A stretch of 64,000 nucleotides of DNA. Source: Arthrobacter sp. MYb23 (GTDB lineage: Bacteria > Actinomycetota > Actinomycetes > Actinomycetales > Micrococcaceae). The notes under the pieces are model-generated. The model was given only the letters and a program-made list of their open reading frames with translations. It did no database searches and was not told the origin of the DNA. Made by a program: the position numbers and the translations under genes. Below are positions 27,749 through 36,046 of this stretch, in pieces. Each line of letters begins with the position of its first letter. The stretch's first letter is position 1. The stretch is taken from positions 105,206 through 169,205 of the forward strand of contig NZ_PCPR01000008.1 of assembly GCF_002979775.1 (NCBI RefSeq), read 5' to 3'.

Positions 27749-28498
27749 CTACAACTCCTTCCCTTGGAGAAGTCGCACCGCACCTGAACCGGCAGCGAGG
27801 AGCCAGCCAAGCGATACAAGGAAGGCCGGCAACGGGTTCAGAAGACCTTCAAAGGGCAGGGACGCTATTCCCGCCAAAGCTCCGGAGGGAAGCCAACGGG
27901 CTATTTCAGGTGCACTTGCCAAAAGGGGCACTTCAAGGGCCAGTGGAATCAGCAAGGTGAGCATCGTCGTCGCGTAGTAGTGCCGAATGATCCAACCCAG
28001 CGAACAACCCCACAACGCACCCATGATTGAGGCAAGCACCACTCCTGGCACGTGGTTCCAGGACTCGGCAGCCAGCAGTTGGTCCAACACGCCAGGGGGT
28101 AGCGAAAACGCCATGCTGACGCCCCACAGCACTATTCCGGTGATGACCGAGGCAAGACCAACAACCGTTGCGGCCACGCACTTGGCCGTAAGCACCTGTG
28201 TCAGTCCTGACATCACCACACTGCGTCGAAGGGTTCCGTAATAGGACTCCCGCGTGACCACATAACTTCCTGCGAACATGGCCACGGGTACAACACTCGC
28301 TGAAAGGGCCCAAAATGTTTGGACGTTGTACGCCGCAGATAGCCCTTCCGAAGTACTTGGCCAGCCCAGGAAGTTGGCAACAAACCAAGGCACCAGTGCG
28401 GTGAATGCCAGGATGCCGAGTACTGAATAACCACTGACATACCGGAGGAGCTCTGAACGGAGCCCACCAGCCAAGGAACTTAGCGCGGCTCCCTTCAC
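27749..28498 (-). CDS. ABC-2 type permease subunit (peptide export), first
   Basis: 249 aa, about six membrane segments, homologous in layout to the next gene: SYVVTRESYYGTLRRSVVMSG is the counterpart of its SDYRTG loop. It overlaps the ATPase gene by ATGA. Two different permeases imply a heterodimeric channel, as in lantibiotic immunity/export systems. Placement inside the RiPP operon gives the likely cargo: the daptide-type peptides, either for export or for self-protection. Confidence 0.82.
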   Translation of the reverse strand: MKGAALSSLAGGLRSELLRYVSGYSVLGILAFTALVPWFVANFLGWPSTSEGLSAAYNVQTFWALSASVVPVAMFAGSYVVTRESYYGTLRRSVVMSGLTQVLTAKCVAATVVGLASVITGIVLWGVSMAFSLPPGVLDQLLAAESWNHVPGVVLASIMGALWGCSLGWIIRHYYATTMLTLLIPLALEVPLLASAPEIARWLPSGALAGIASLPFEGLLNPLPAFLVSLGWLLAAGSGAVRLLQGKEL

Positions 28499-29205
28499 CG
28501 GGAGCCCTCCAGAATCTTGAAATACGCGGATTCCAGGCTGCCTCCGCCGAGCTCCTTGGCTTCCTCGAGGGTGCCTCGAAACAGCGTCCTTTGCTTGAGA
28601 ATCACCACTTCATCCGCAACCTGTTCCAACTCCATGAGCTGGTGACTTGAGACCAGGGCGCTCCCGCCGGACGCGGCGAATTCCCGGAGGAACCTCCGCA
28701 GCCACTGGATGCCTTCAGGGTCCAGGCCGTTGGCAGGCTCATCAAGGACCAGCAATTCCGGGCTGCCCACCAAAGCGGAGGCAATTCCCAGGCGTTGCCG
28801 CATTCCCAGCGAGTAGTCCCGTACCTTCTTGTTTCCTTCGGCAGCGAGATCCACCAACTCAAGGACGCGCTCTACGCTCCCCGGCTCAGCTCCCGACGCG
28901 AGCCGGCAGATCTGCAGGTGCCGGCGTCCCGTCAGCCCAGGCTCCACGTCCATGCCGTCCAGGTTCACGCCAACTTTGGTGGCGGGTTTGGGCAGTGTCC
29001 GGTAGTCAAGGCCGAAGACGGTTGCGCGGCCGGACGTGGCTTCCACAAGGCCTGTCAGCCCTGCGAGCGCGGTGCTCTTTCCGGCCCCGTTGGGACCAAT
29101 CAGGCCCACCACCCGTCCGGCCGCTACATCGAAAGTTAGATCTTCAACAGCGAACCGCGATCCTCGCTTCTTACTGAATGCCTCAAAACTGGCGTGGATT
29201 GTCAT
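28495..29205 (-). CDS. ABC transporter ATP-binding subunit (peptide export)
   Basis: 236 aa. Walker A GPNGAGKST, signature YSLGMRQRLGIA, Walker B LLVLDEPANGLD and switch His in SSHQLMELE are all present. The start is ATG 29205, overlapping the protease stop by ATGA with AGGGGG before it; an upstream reading would run into the protease gene. The YSLGMRQR form places it with bacitracin/lantibiotic-type exporters that use ABC-2 permeases, encoded directly downstream. Confidence 0.9.
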   Translation of the reverse strand: MTIHASFEAFSKKRGSRFAVEDLTFDVAAGRVVGLIGPNGAGKSTALAGLTGLVEATSGRATVFGLDYRTLPKPATKVGVNLDGMDVEPGLTGRRHLQICRLASGAEPGSVERVLELVDLAAEGNKKVRDYSLGMRQRLGIASALVGSPELLVLDEPANGLDPEGIQWLRRFLREFAASGGSALVSSHQLMELEQVADEVVILKQRTLFRGTLEEAKELGGGSLESAYFKILEGSR

Positions 29206-30875
29206 GAGTTCCCCCTCGTGGATTCGGTGGTTTGCCCGGACTGTCCCGGCCATAGCGGCGAGTTCATGGCCGTCTCCCACAGCCACTCCCCCAGGCTGAG
29301 CTCCCGTTGGCTGGTCACTTCGGCTCGTCCGGAGGAGGACAGGTTCATGCCTGATTCCAATTCGCTTGGATAGGCAAGGACTGGCAGGTTGTCGCCGGCC
29401 AGGGCGATCGGCGCGATGGTGTCCAGCGTTGCCATGGAGTTCGACGGCGGCGGGTCACCAATGGCGGCCTGGCCCAGTTTTTCGTGGATGATCATTCCCT
29501 GCGATTGCAATGTCACATGATCACCGGGTTCGAATGCCTTGCCGGAACCTTGCAGCGGGGTCACGATGCGCAATTGGCCGTCCGCATACGTGTAGCCGGC
29601 TACGGTCACGGACCTCATGGGCGCCAGCGCTAAGAGTGCTCCGACACCAAGCACTCCCAAACCGACAACAAGGATCCGCCTCCATGCCGGGCTTCCCTGC
29701 AGGGTTGCCACACGGAAAAACCGGAAGACACCCTTGCCAGCCATCACCAGCAGCAGGCAAAGGACAGCGAAGACAACAAGATGCCCCACGTAGCCAAGCT
29801 GCAGGAAGATCGGCACGAGTCGTTGGAAACCGATCACCATGAAGGCAATTCCTGATAGGAAGCTCGCAAGCCCAAACCACGGGAGGTAGCCCAAGTCTTG
29901 GGAAGCGCGCCGGGAACCGAGAACGCGTGAACGGACGACGTCGGCCGACTCATCCATCGACTTCTTCCGGAGGTGGGGAAGGTCCACGGCGGACATCAAA
30001 GCTACGTAGCCGTCCAATTTGATGAAGGGAAAGAGATTCAGCACCGCCACGGCGTAGCAAATCATCCCGTAGAGCACGGCGGCGTCCTTCAGTGGCGAGT
30101 CCGGGAGAAACACCTGAACCGTCATGGCAATGCTCCCTAGGGCAACGTGCACCAACGGTCCGGCAAGGGCGACGAGCACCCGCTGCTTTCCGGAACTCAA
30201 GCGCCACCCATCGGTAACGTCGCAGAAGAAGGCCGGCGAAAGGTAGAACAGCATGATCCCGATCCGCCGCGGTGTGCCGCCAAAGTAAGTGAGCGCCATG
30301 CCATGACCCAGTTCGTGCAGCAGCGTGGACACGAACATCGCTGCCACCACGTACAGATAGGCCTCCAAAGGAAGTGGCGTCGAGAGGACACACCACATGC
30401 TGGGCCCCGCGAAAAACGCACCGATCAATCCGCTGAGCAGTAGCAACAGTGCTGCGACGGCCCCAGCCGGTCTCATCATCGCTGCGACTACCGGGCGGAA
30501 TGACTCCAACAGCGGCGCCGGATTGAAAAGGGTGAATTGCACGGTGAAAGGTGGCCGGAACTGGACCCGTCGAGTCTCAGCCGGCCCCGCGCCGTCGTCG
30601 AAAATTCCAGTGTGCGCCAACTGGCGCACAATCCCTTCCACGTCCGCAGGCGTCCAGACTGGTCCGAGCAGCTGCGCGATCTGGGCCGGATGCATGTCAC
30701 CATCCACAGCCTTCAAGACATCGGCGACGTCGGACGAGACCCGCGCTTTCGGCACACCATTAATGGCGACGATCCACGGCCCGCCCTCCTGCAGCGGCAC
30801 ATCAACGGATGCATACGATGCGAGCTGCACCGGCCACTCAAGCTCACCGCGCGTAGTCTTCCCCCACCTGCTCAT
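29202..30875 (-). CDS. mpaP: M50 family intramembrane metalloprotease of a daptide-type RiPP cluster
   Basis: 557 aa. A winged-helix, PqqD-like segment (about 45-95, SDVADVLKAVDGDMHPAQIAQLL ... IVRQLAHTGIF) suggests leader recognition. The membrane protease core has the zinc motif HELGH (H187, E188, H191) and the third-ligand block NLFPFIKLDGY. The last ~140 residues form a soluble outer domain. In daptide clusters a protease of this type is expected to remove the leader. It overlaps both neighbours by 4 bp (YcaO upstream, ATPase downstream). Substrate assignment is by cluster context. Confidence 0.87.
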   Translation of the reverse strand: MSRWGKTTRGELEWPVQLASYASVDVPLQEGGPWIVAINGVPKARVSSDVADVLKAVDGDMHPAQIAQLLGPVWTPADVEGIVRQLAHTGIFDDGAGPAETRRVQFRPPFTVQFTLFNPAPLLESFRPVVAAMMRPAGAVAALLLLLSGLIGAFFAGPSMWCVLSTPLPLEAYLYVVAAMFVSTLLHELGHGMALTYFGGTPRRIGIMLFYLSPAFFCDVTDGWRLSSGKQRVLVALAGPLVHVALGSIAMTVQVFLPDSPLKDAAVLYGMICYAVAVLNLFPFIKLDGYVALMSAVDLPHLRKKSMDESADVVRSRVLGSRRASQDLGYLPWFGLASFLSGIAFMVIGFQRLVPIFLQLGYVGHLVVFAVLCLLLVMAGKGVFRFFRVATLQGSPAWRRILVVGLGVLGVGALLALAPMRSVTVAGYTYADGQLRIVTPLQGSGKAFEPGDHVTLQSQGMIIHEKLGQAAIGDPPPSNSMATLDTIAPIALAGDNLPVLAYPSELESGMNLSSSGRAEVTSQRELSLGEWLWETAMNSPLWPGQSGQTTESTRGNS

Positions 30876-32119
30876 ATCAATGGATGCGGAGTTGAAGGGC
30901 AGCCAGGCGTGACGAACAGCCCTTTGGTCTCATCCATGGTCAAAGGGACAGCCCCGGGGCAGATGGCTTTGCCGGCCACCCACCCCAACTCCTGGATCGC
31001 TGGGGGAAGCCTATGGGTGAGGTTGACCCAGTGAGTGCGGATGTTTCGTCCAGCCAAATGCTGCACCAGGACATCCACGTCAGGCGCAGGGTGGCTTCCG
31101 GGAAAGCAGGACGATGTGAAGGTTCCAACCCACTGCCGCAACTCAGCGATGGCCGGTGCTGTTGTCCAGAAGTCAGCACGGGAGTCGTCGTCCGTCACCG
31201 GTGCATCCGCCACCGGCGCATCCGTCAGTTCGGAGTGTGGCCCGGCCGAAGCCGGACGGGCAGACTGTGCCCGGGCAAGGTAGAGCTCCCGGATTTGCAG
31301 CCCTTCCTGGAGCGCTCCCCTGAGGGCAATCACAGGGTCCGAGTCTGCTTTGAGCCCCACGGCGCCAAAGCCAACGGGCCCCTCCTCCTCCGTAATGATG
31401 CAAACTGCGGTCAACAGCGGGCCGTCTTTGTTCGGAATGAAGGCAAGGGTGGGTTCCACGCCGGCCGCCCGGGCAGCAATCAGGAGCAGACTAAGTCCCC
31501 TGGTTTCCGGTGCCTGACGGGTAGCCACGGGCATGCTTTCGGCGTCGAACTTTTCCAGCGGGGTCCTTTGCCGCCACGCTGCAAGGAAGGCATCCCGTTC
31601 TACTACCTCGGTTATGCCGGAGCGCTGGGCGAAGGCTTCCGAGGGTCCGGAGGCTGCGCCGTTGGGTGAGGGGTCGAAGTATCCATCCCAGGGGTTCGAC
31701 TGTCCGCGTCCAGGGGTGTAGTCCACAACAGGAGCGGGCACCAGGGTGGGGTCTCCCGTCAGCAGATCAGTGGCCCGGTACCAGGGGAAGTCGCAGTCGA
31801 GGGCCGACGCGCATCCTAGACCGGCGCCCACAAAATCGATTCTCGTGTCGAGGCTGCCGCTCCGGGCCAGCAAACGTTCGGAATCTGCCGGGACGGGAAC
31901 CAACGCGAATCGTTCAACCGCTTCACCCGCCCCTCTCGTCAAGGACGCCCGCTTCGTGACGTCAAAGGCGCCTACGGCAGAAGCGAGCTGAGCACCCGGT
32001 GCGCTATTGGCTAATCGCCCCACGGTTCGCCACAGCCCCACCTCATTGGGTACGTAGACGGATGCTTCTGACACCAGTCCCAAGGAAGGGTGGAGTGTTC
32101 GTACGGCATCTACGCTCAT
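30872..32119 (-). CDS. YcaO domain protein
   Basis: 415 aa. The ATP-binding motifs of active YcaO cyclodehydratases are present: AGEAVERFA (ExxER), GITEVVERDAFLAAW and ALRGALQEGLQIREL (ALxExxQxR). The C-terminus ends PGCPSTPHPLI, a proline-rich tail as in azoline-forming members. No TfuA, E1-like or dehydrogenase partner is fused. I prefer ATG 32119, overlapping the methyltransferase stop, over ATG 32134. YcaO enzymes form azolines, thioamides or amidines in RiPPs. The precursors lack Cys, so Ser/Thr oxazolines, backbone thioamidation or amidine chemistry are the options. Confidence 0.88.
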   Translation of the reverse strand: MSVDAVRTLHPSLGLVSEASVYVPNEVGLWRTVGRLANSAPGAQLASAVGAFDVTKRASLTRGAGEAVERFALVPVPADSERLLARSGSLDTRIDFVGAGLGCASALDCDFPWYRATDLLTGDPTLVPAPVVDYTPGRGQSNPWDGYFDPSPNGAASGPSEAFAQRSGITEVVERDAFLAAWRQRTPLEKFDAESMPVATRQAPETRGLSLLLIAARAAGVEPTLAFIPNKDGPLLTAVCIITEEEGPVGFGAVGLKADSDPVIALRGALQEGLQIRELYLARAQSARPASAGPHSELTDAPVADAPVTDDDSRADFWTTAPAIAELRQWVGTFTSSCFPGSHPAPDVDVLVQHLAGRNIRTHWVNLTHRLPPAIQELGWVAGKAICPGAVPLTMDETKGLFVTPGCPSTPHPLI

Positions 32120-32934
32120 TTGCCGCAAACCCATAGCTCCACGTCATGCACATCAGGGCTTGGTGACGCCATCCGTACCGGCCGCCGTTCCAGGATGGTG
32201 AGTCCTTCGGCAGCGATCTCCTCCTCAAGGAGGCTGTTGCTTAGAAAGGCGAGGTCGCTCGCGTATGCGGAGGACCGATAGGTCCCGTCCAGGCCGAAGC
32301 TGACATGGATCATGGTTACGTGGCGCGCTCCGTTGGCAGCGTCCCGGCCTTCCGCGGTGATCAGGAACGAATCGTCCCCCAGGGCCGAAACCGTACAGCG
32401 CCCGCCATTGCTGACCGGGGCTTGATGGTTGTCCGCATTCAGGACGGTCAGCAGGAATCGTCCGTCCGGCCTCAAACATTCACGCACCCTGCGGAACAGT
32501 TCCCACCGGCCGGCCGGATCCAGGAGCGTGATGGAACTGGCACCAAGAACCACGCAACCGAAACCGCCGTCCACCTCAAAGCGGGACATGTCCGCCTCCA
32601 ACAACTCAAGCTGCACGCGGCGGGGGTTGAACGTTGTAGTGAGGGCCTTCTCCTTGAGCATCGCCAACATCTCCTGTGACGAATCGACGGCGGTGAGGGG
32701 ACGCCCCAAAGCAAGGAGAGGCCGCGTGATCCTTCCGGAGCCTGCTGCAAGTTCCAAGATGGGGCCGGAGGTTTTTCGAGCGGCCGCCAGGATCTCAGGA
32801 AGCTCAGTGAGATCGTTCGCGGTGATCTGGTCATAGAGGCGCGATCCCGAAGCACTATAAAGATCCTCAGGCGGATCGACGTGTCCAAGAATCCGCAAAA
32901 TGGCGTCGGTGGTCTCATCTAGTGCAGTGTTCAT
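32116..32934 (-). CDS. mpaM: class I SAM-dependent N-methyltransferase of a daptide-type RiPP cluster
   Basis: 272 aa Rossmann methyltransferase. Motif I is LELAAGSGRITRPLLALG, the acidic end of strand two is TAVDSS, and DPAGRWELFRRVRECLRPDGRFLLTVLN is the post-motif region. The pre-motif YDQITANDLTELPEIL fits the family. In daptide pathways this enzyme dimethylates the amine made at the peptide C-terminus. The ATG follows the third precursor gene after an 84-bp spacer that contains a strong hairpin; the stop overlaps the YcaO start. Confidence 0.85.
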   Translation of the reverse strand: MNTALDETTDAILRILGHVDPPEDLYSASGSRLYDQITANDLTELPEILAAARKTSGPILELAAGSGRITRPLLALGRPLTAVDSSQEMLAMLKEKALTTTFNPRRVQLELLEADMSRFEVDGGFGCVVLGASSITLLDPAGRWELFRRVRECLRPDGRFLLTVLNADNHQAPVSNGGRCTVSALGDDSFLITAEGRDAANGARHVTMIHVSFGLDGTYRSSAYASDLAFLSNSLLEEEIAAEGLTILERRPVRMASPSPDVHDVELWVCGK

Positions 32935-32975
32935 CAGCTCGTGTTCTCCAGGAGGTGGTGTTGTGGTCTGGGGCT

Positions 32976-33011
32976 CACGCGGGTGGTGGCGAACATGGCA
33001 CCACCCGCGTG
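32976..33011 (-). terminator. strong hairpin after the precursor genes
   Basis: CACGCGGGTGGTG (32976-32988) and CACCACCCGCGTG (32999-33011) form a perfect 13-bp stem with a 10-nt loop, 7 bp after the last precursor stop. No U tract follows. It probably acts as a partial terminator or 3' stabiliser that keeps precursor message in excess over the downstream enzyme genes. Confidence 0.7.
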
Positions 33012-33018
33012 CACTGGC

Positions 33019-33156
33019 TTAGGTAGCCGCGAGGCCGACGACGACGCCGGCGATGATGATGACGTCACCAACGCGGATGTACCACGGCGTATCGTCCGGG
33101 GTGTCGAGGTTTTCCAGCTCTTCGATGCTCAGCTGAAGGTTCGAGGATGCGATCAT
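33019..33156 (-). CDS. mpaA3: daptide-type RiPP precursor peptide 3
   Basis: 45 aa. The leader has LQLSIEELENLDTPDD, aligned with LNISVQEIESMDTPDF and LNIQELEAMDVPDD in the other two. The core (about 25-45) is Val/Ile/Gly/Ala-rich and ends in Thr (GLAAT). GAAAGGAG precedes the ATG at 33156. Too short for routine gene finding. The C-terminal Thr is the residue that daptide enzymes oxidatively decarboxylate, transaminate and methylate. It contains no Cys. Confidence 0.88.
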   Translation of the reverse strand: MIASSNLQLSIEELENLDTPDDTPWYIRVGDVIIIAGVVVGLAAT

Positions 33157-33209
33157 TGACTTCTCCTTTCTTCTGGATGTGGATCTTCAGGATGCGGACG
33201 GAACCGGGG

Positions 33210-33335
33210 TTAGGTGATGCTGACGGCGATCACGCCGATGGCGACTCCTTGGGTCACACCGATGAACCAGTTGTTGAAGTCCGGGGTGTCCATCGACTCG
33301 ATCTCCTGAACGGAGATGTTGAGCTGATTTTGCAT
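33210..33335 (-). CDS. mpaA2: daptide-type RiPP precursor peptide 2
   Basis: 41 aa. The leader LNISVQEIESMDTPDF precedes NNW and a hydrophobic core ending AVSIT. GGGAGGTG lies 8 bp before ATG 33335. It is the shortest of the three, and its core has a Ser three residues and an Ile one residue before the terminal Thr. It shares with the others the PD-x-x-W region, which may mark the leader/core border. Confidence 0.88.
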   Translation of the reverse strand: MQNQLNISVQEIESMDTPDFNNWFIGVTQGVAIGVIAVSIT

Positions 33336-33399
33336 TCGTTTTCACCTCCCTCTGTGTGCTCGTTGACGGTGTGCTCTTTGACCTTGATGGGTGGGGTGA

Positions 33400-33540
33400 T
33401 CAGGTGATGCCTACGGCGATTCCCACCAGGGCCAGTCCCGCCGTGATGCCTTTGATTCGTTCGTCCCAGTCATCCGGGACATCCATGGCCTCCAGCTCTT
33501 GGATGTTGAGGTCCAAGGCTTTGAGTGCTGTGCTGTTCAT
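33400..33540 (-). CDS. mpaA1: daptide-type RiPP precursor peptide 1
   Basis: 46 aa. Leader LNIQELEAMDVPDD, then WDERIKG and a Gly/Ala/Val/Ile-rich core ending VGIT. Its ATGA overlaps the stop of the dehydrogenase gene, with GGAGGAGGTGAG just upstream, so it has the strongest ribosome-binding site in the cluster and is translationally coupled. Like the other two it has no Cys and ends in Thr. A helical, membrane-active product is expected. Confidence 0.9.
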   Translation of the reverse strand: MNSTALKALDLNIQELEAMDVPDDWDERIKGITAGLALVGIAVGIT

Positions 33541-34760
33541 GTACTCACCTCCTCCCTCTTGCCCGCTCGTAGATCGCCCATGGGGCCTGACAAGACGTGG
33601 TGTCCTCTCGCCGCTGCGGTGAGGACGTGGTGAATCTGCGCGGCGTCAACGCCGCGCAGCATGGGAAGCGCTCCGCCCCAATTTCGGATGGCGGCCTCCG
33701 TGGTTCGGAGCAGCGTTTCCCCGCTGATAGCCTCGAGTCCGGCGATGCCCCACCGGCGCATCAGATCGTTGATGCCAGGAGCTGGTTCCCTGTCCAGGTC
33801 TGGGACTGCCGTGGTGACCAGGGCCCACAGCTGTTGAAGGCGTCGCCGGTCACCCCAGGCTGCTGCGCCGTTAGCGATTTCCTCCCAGATGGGACCGATC
33901 ACGGAGGCTGTCGCCGTCATTTTTCGCGTACCAGTCACATAAGCGAGCTCGTTCGCGAGGTACCAGTGCCTCGCCCCGTAGGGATTACGGCCCATGAGGG
34001 CCCATCCTGTGTGCGTCTCCATGCTGAGGCGGGCGGCGGTCAGCCTCAGCTCCGGCGCGTCGTGCAGCGTCAATCGCTCTCCCAAACGGACCATCCGTTG
34101 GATAAGGACCTGGCCGTCGTCGTCGAAGATGCTGCGCTGGCTGCCGACCATGGTTCCAACCACTCTCAGGAGAGCTTCAAGGAGTCCTTCAAAAACCAGA
34201 TACTTGGGCAGGGTGGCGAGGTGCCCGGCGTCGAGCACTGCAACGTCACCTGCCAAGTTTGGCGAGGCCACCAGGCGGCGTCCGACGGCGGTGTCCAGGC
34301 ACGCAACAGCGCTGACTTCAGCGCCGGTCCCCACTGTGGACGGCATGAGAACGGTCTTGGGACGTTCCCTGGGGTTCGTGATGGGCGGCAACACCAACAG
34401 GCCGGAGCGTTTGGCGTGACGCTCCGCAAATACGGTCAGACCAGGGTCGGCGGTGAATAGCGCGGCGAGTTTTACTGCGTCCAGCACTGAGCCGCCACCT
34501 AGTCCCACGATGGTCTGAAGTCCGTTTTCGCGGATGAAGCTGCCGACCTTCCTCAGCGTTTCCACGGTGACTGGCGCTGCGGTCAGTTCCAGGACGGCTG
34601 ATCCTTTGAGGTCACCTTCAAGGAGATTGTTGCGGTGTACTTCGAGCTCTTTATCTACAACCAAGCCCGTTCTCCCGCGGGTGAGGCTGCCCATGTACTT
34701 GGGTGTCATGCCGTCGTCGGATATGACGCAACGGGTCCTCAATCCGTGATCGGCAATCAT
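33537..34760 (-). CDS. mpaC: daptide-type dehydrogenase (Fe-ADH fold)
   Basis: 407 aa, iron-containing alcohol dehydrogenase fold: a nucleotide-binding N-half with TIVGLGGGSVLDAVKLAALF and a helical C-half with VLMPSTVGTGAEVSAVA. In daptide clusters this enzyme oxidises the C-terminal Thr side chain, leading to decarboxylation to a ketone. By eye the four usual metal ligands seem replaced: DALxH reads EALLR (residues about 195-205), and the two later His positions fall on Ala and Lys. Overlaps the aminotransferase gene upstream and precursor 1 downstream. Confidence 0.83.
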   Translation of the reverse strand: MIADHGLRTRCVISDDGMTPKYMGSLTRGRTGLVVDKELEVHRNNLLEGDLKGSAVLELTAAPVTVETLRKVGSFIRENGLQTIVGLGGGSVLDAVKLAALFTADPGLTVFAERHAKRSGLLVLPPITNPRERPKTVLMPSTVGTGAEVSAVACLDTAVGRRLVASPNLAGDVAVLDAGHLATLPKYLVFEGLLEALLRVVGTMVGSQRSIFDDDGQVLIQRMVRLGERLTLHDAPELRLTAARLSMETHTGWALMGRNPYGARHWYLANELAYVTGTRKMTATASVIGPIWEEIANGAAAWGDRRRLQQLWALVTTAVPDLDREPAPGINDLMRRWGIAGLEAISGETLLRTTEAAIRNWGGALPMLRGVDAAQIHHVLTAAARGHHVLSGPMGDLRAGKREEVST

Positions 34761-36046
34761 TCGAAGACGCCGTCCCGTTCAGCCGACGCCAAACCGATTT
34801 TCATTGCGGCCTGGAGCTCTTCGAAGTTCTCTTCGGTGTAGGTGAGCGCTGGCAACAGTTGGATCCGGCCAGGCCCTGGCTGCACTATGGCGCCGGTCTG
34901 GTGGATGCTCCTAACTACGTCCAGGACTCCCTCGGAAGGGAGGGGCATGCCGTTTCTGGAGTGAAGCTTCAGGCCACGCATGCAGCCCCGGCCGGTTGAG
35001 TTGCCTACGCCGGGGAAGCGTTGAAGTTCCTCCATGAGGTTGCTGAGGCTTTCCGCCACCTGCTTGTTCAGGGTGTGGTGGTCCAGCCGCTTCATCTCGG
35101 CGATGGTGCTGAGGATGGCGGCACATGTTGCCGGGGTTCCGGCTTGGGTTTCTCCGTGAACGAAGACGGCCTCCGTTGTGTCGAAGCGTCGGGTTACACG
35201 TTGGGCTACCAGGAGTGCTGCGCATGCGCTGGTGCCATTGGTCAGGCCTTTGGACGTGACAATGATGTCCGGCTGTTGGGGCCACGCATCGGAGGCGAAC
35301 CAGCCGTTCACCCTGCCAAAACCGGTGGCAACCTCGTCCGCGACCAGAAGGAAGCCGTGCTGGTCCCGGTGCTTAATGACTTCCTCAACGAAAGCGTCCG
35401 GCACCGACTCCGCGCCTGAACCCAGAACCGGTTCCAGGATGACTGCAGCAATCCTGTGGCCTTCTCTTTGAATGAGGCGGCTCAATTCGGCGCCGTTGTC
35501 GTCGAATCTGACGTGGCGGATATTGCGCCGGTCCACGCCATAAAGTGCTTGGCCCAATTCATCGCCGCTGAGGGCTTGGCTTCCATACGTCAGGCCGTGG
35601 TAGCTGCCGTTGAGTCCCACTACGAGCTTTCGCTCCGGCTGCGCGTTCAACACAAAGTAGTGGCGGGCGAGCTTCATTGCTGCATCGTTGGCCGCACCCC
35701 CGGAGGTGGAGAACACCACCCGCTGGAAGCTGTGTGCAGGCAGAGTCAGAAGAGCCCCTGCGGCCTCCACAGCTTTCCGGTGGGACGTGCGGAAAAGGGG
35801 AAGGTAGGAGGCGGTGTGGAGTTCCTTGGCAATGGCCGTGGTTATCTGTTGATTCCCATAGCCGAGGTTGGTGTTCCACAGACCACTCTTTCCGCAGATC
35901 CGTTGCCGGCCGTCCTCAAAGGTGACGTGGACGCCGTCGGCGCTGACTGCCGTGTAGCTGGCCTCATCGAAGGAGTGCTGAGTCACCAGCGGAACCCAGA
36001 GTGGAAGTTGTGTTCGTGGGGTTGGAAGAACGGGTACCACCGTCAT
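34757..36046 (-). CDS. mpaD: class III aminotransferase of a daptide-type RiPP cluster
   Basis: 429 aa PLP enzyme. K266 in TSKGLTNG is the Schiff-base lysine, D237 in LLVADEVATGFGRV pairs with the pyridine nitrogen, and STSGGAANDAAMKLAR holds the phosphate-side residues. In the daptide route it converts the terminal ketone to an amine, giving 1,2-propanediamine. Its ATG shares a base with the upstream stop (TGATG) and its stop overlaps the dehydrogenase start, so the three enzymes are tightly coupled. Confidence 0.88.
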   Translation of the reverse strand: MTVVPVLPTPRTQLPLWVPLVTQHSFDEASYTAVSADGVHVTFEDGRQRICGKSGLWNTNLGYGNQQITTAIAKELHTASYLPLFRTSHRKAVEAAGALLTLPAHSFQRVVFSTSGGAANDAAMKLARHYFVLNAQPERKLVVGLNGSYHGLTYGSQALSGDELGQALYGVDRRNIRHVRFDDNGAELSRLIQREGHRIAAVILEPVLGSGAESVPDAFVEEVIKHRDQHGFLLVADEVATGFGRVNGWFASDAWPQQPDIIVTSKGLTNGTSACAALLVAQRVTRRFDTTEAVFVHGETQAGTPATCAAILSTIAEMKRLDHHTLNKQVAESLSNLMEELQRFPGVGNSTGRGCMRGLKLHSRNGMPLPSEGVLDVVRSIHQTGAIVQPGPGRIQLLPALTYTEENFEELQAAMKIGLASAERDGVFE

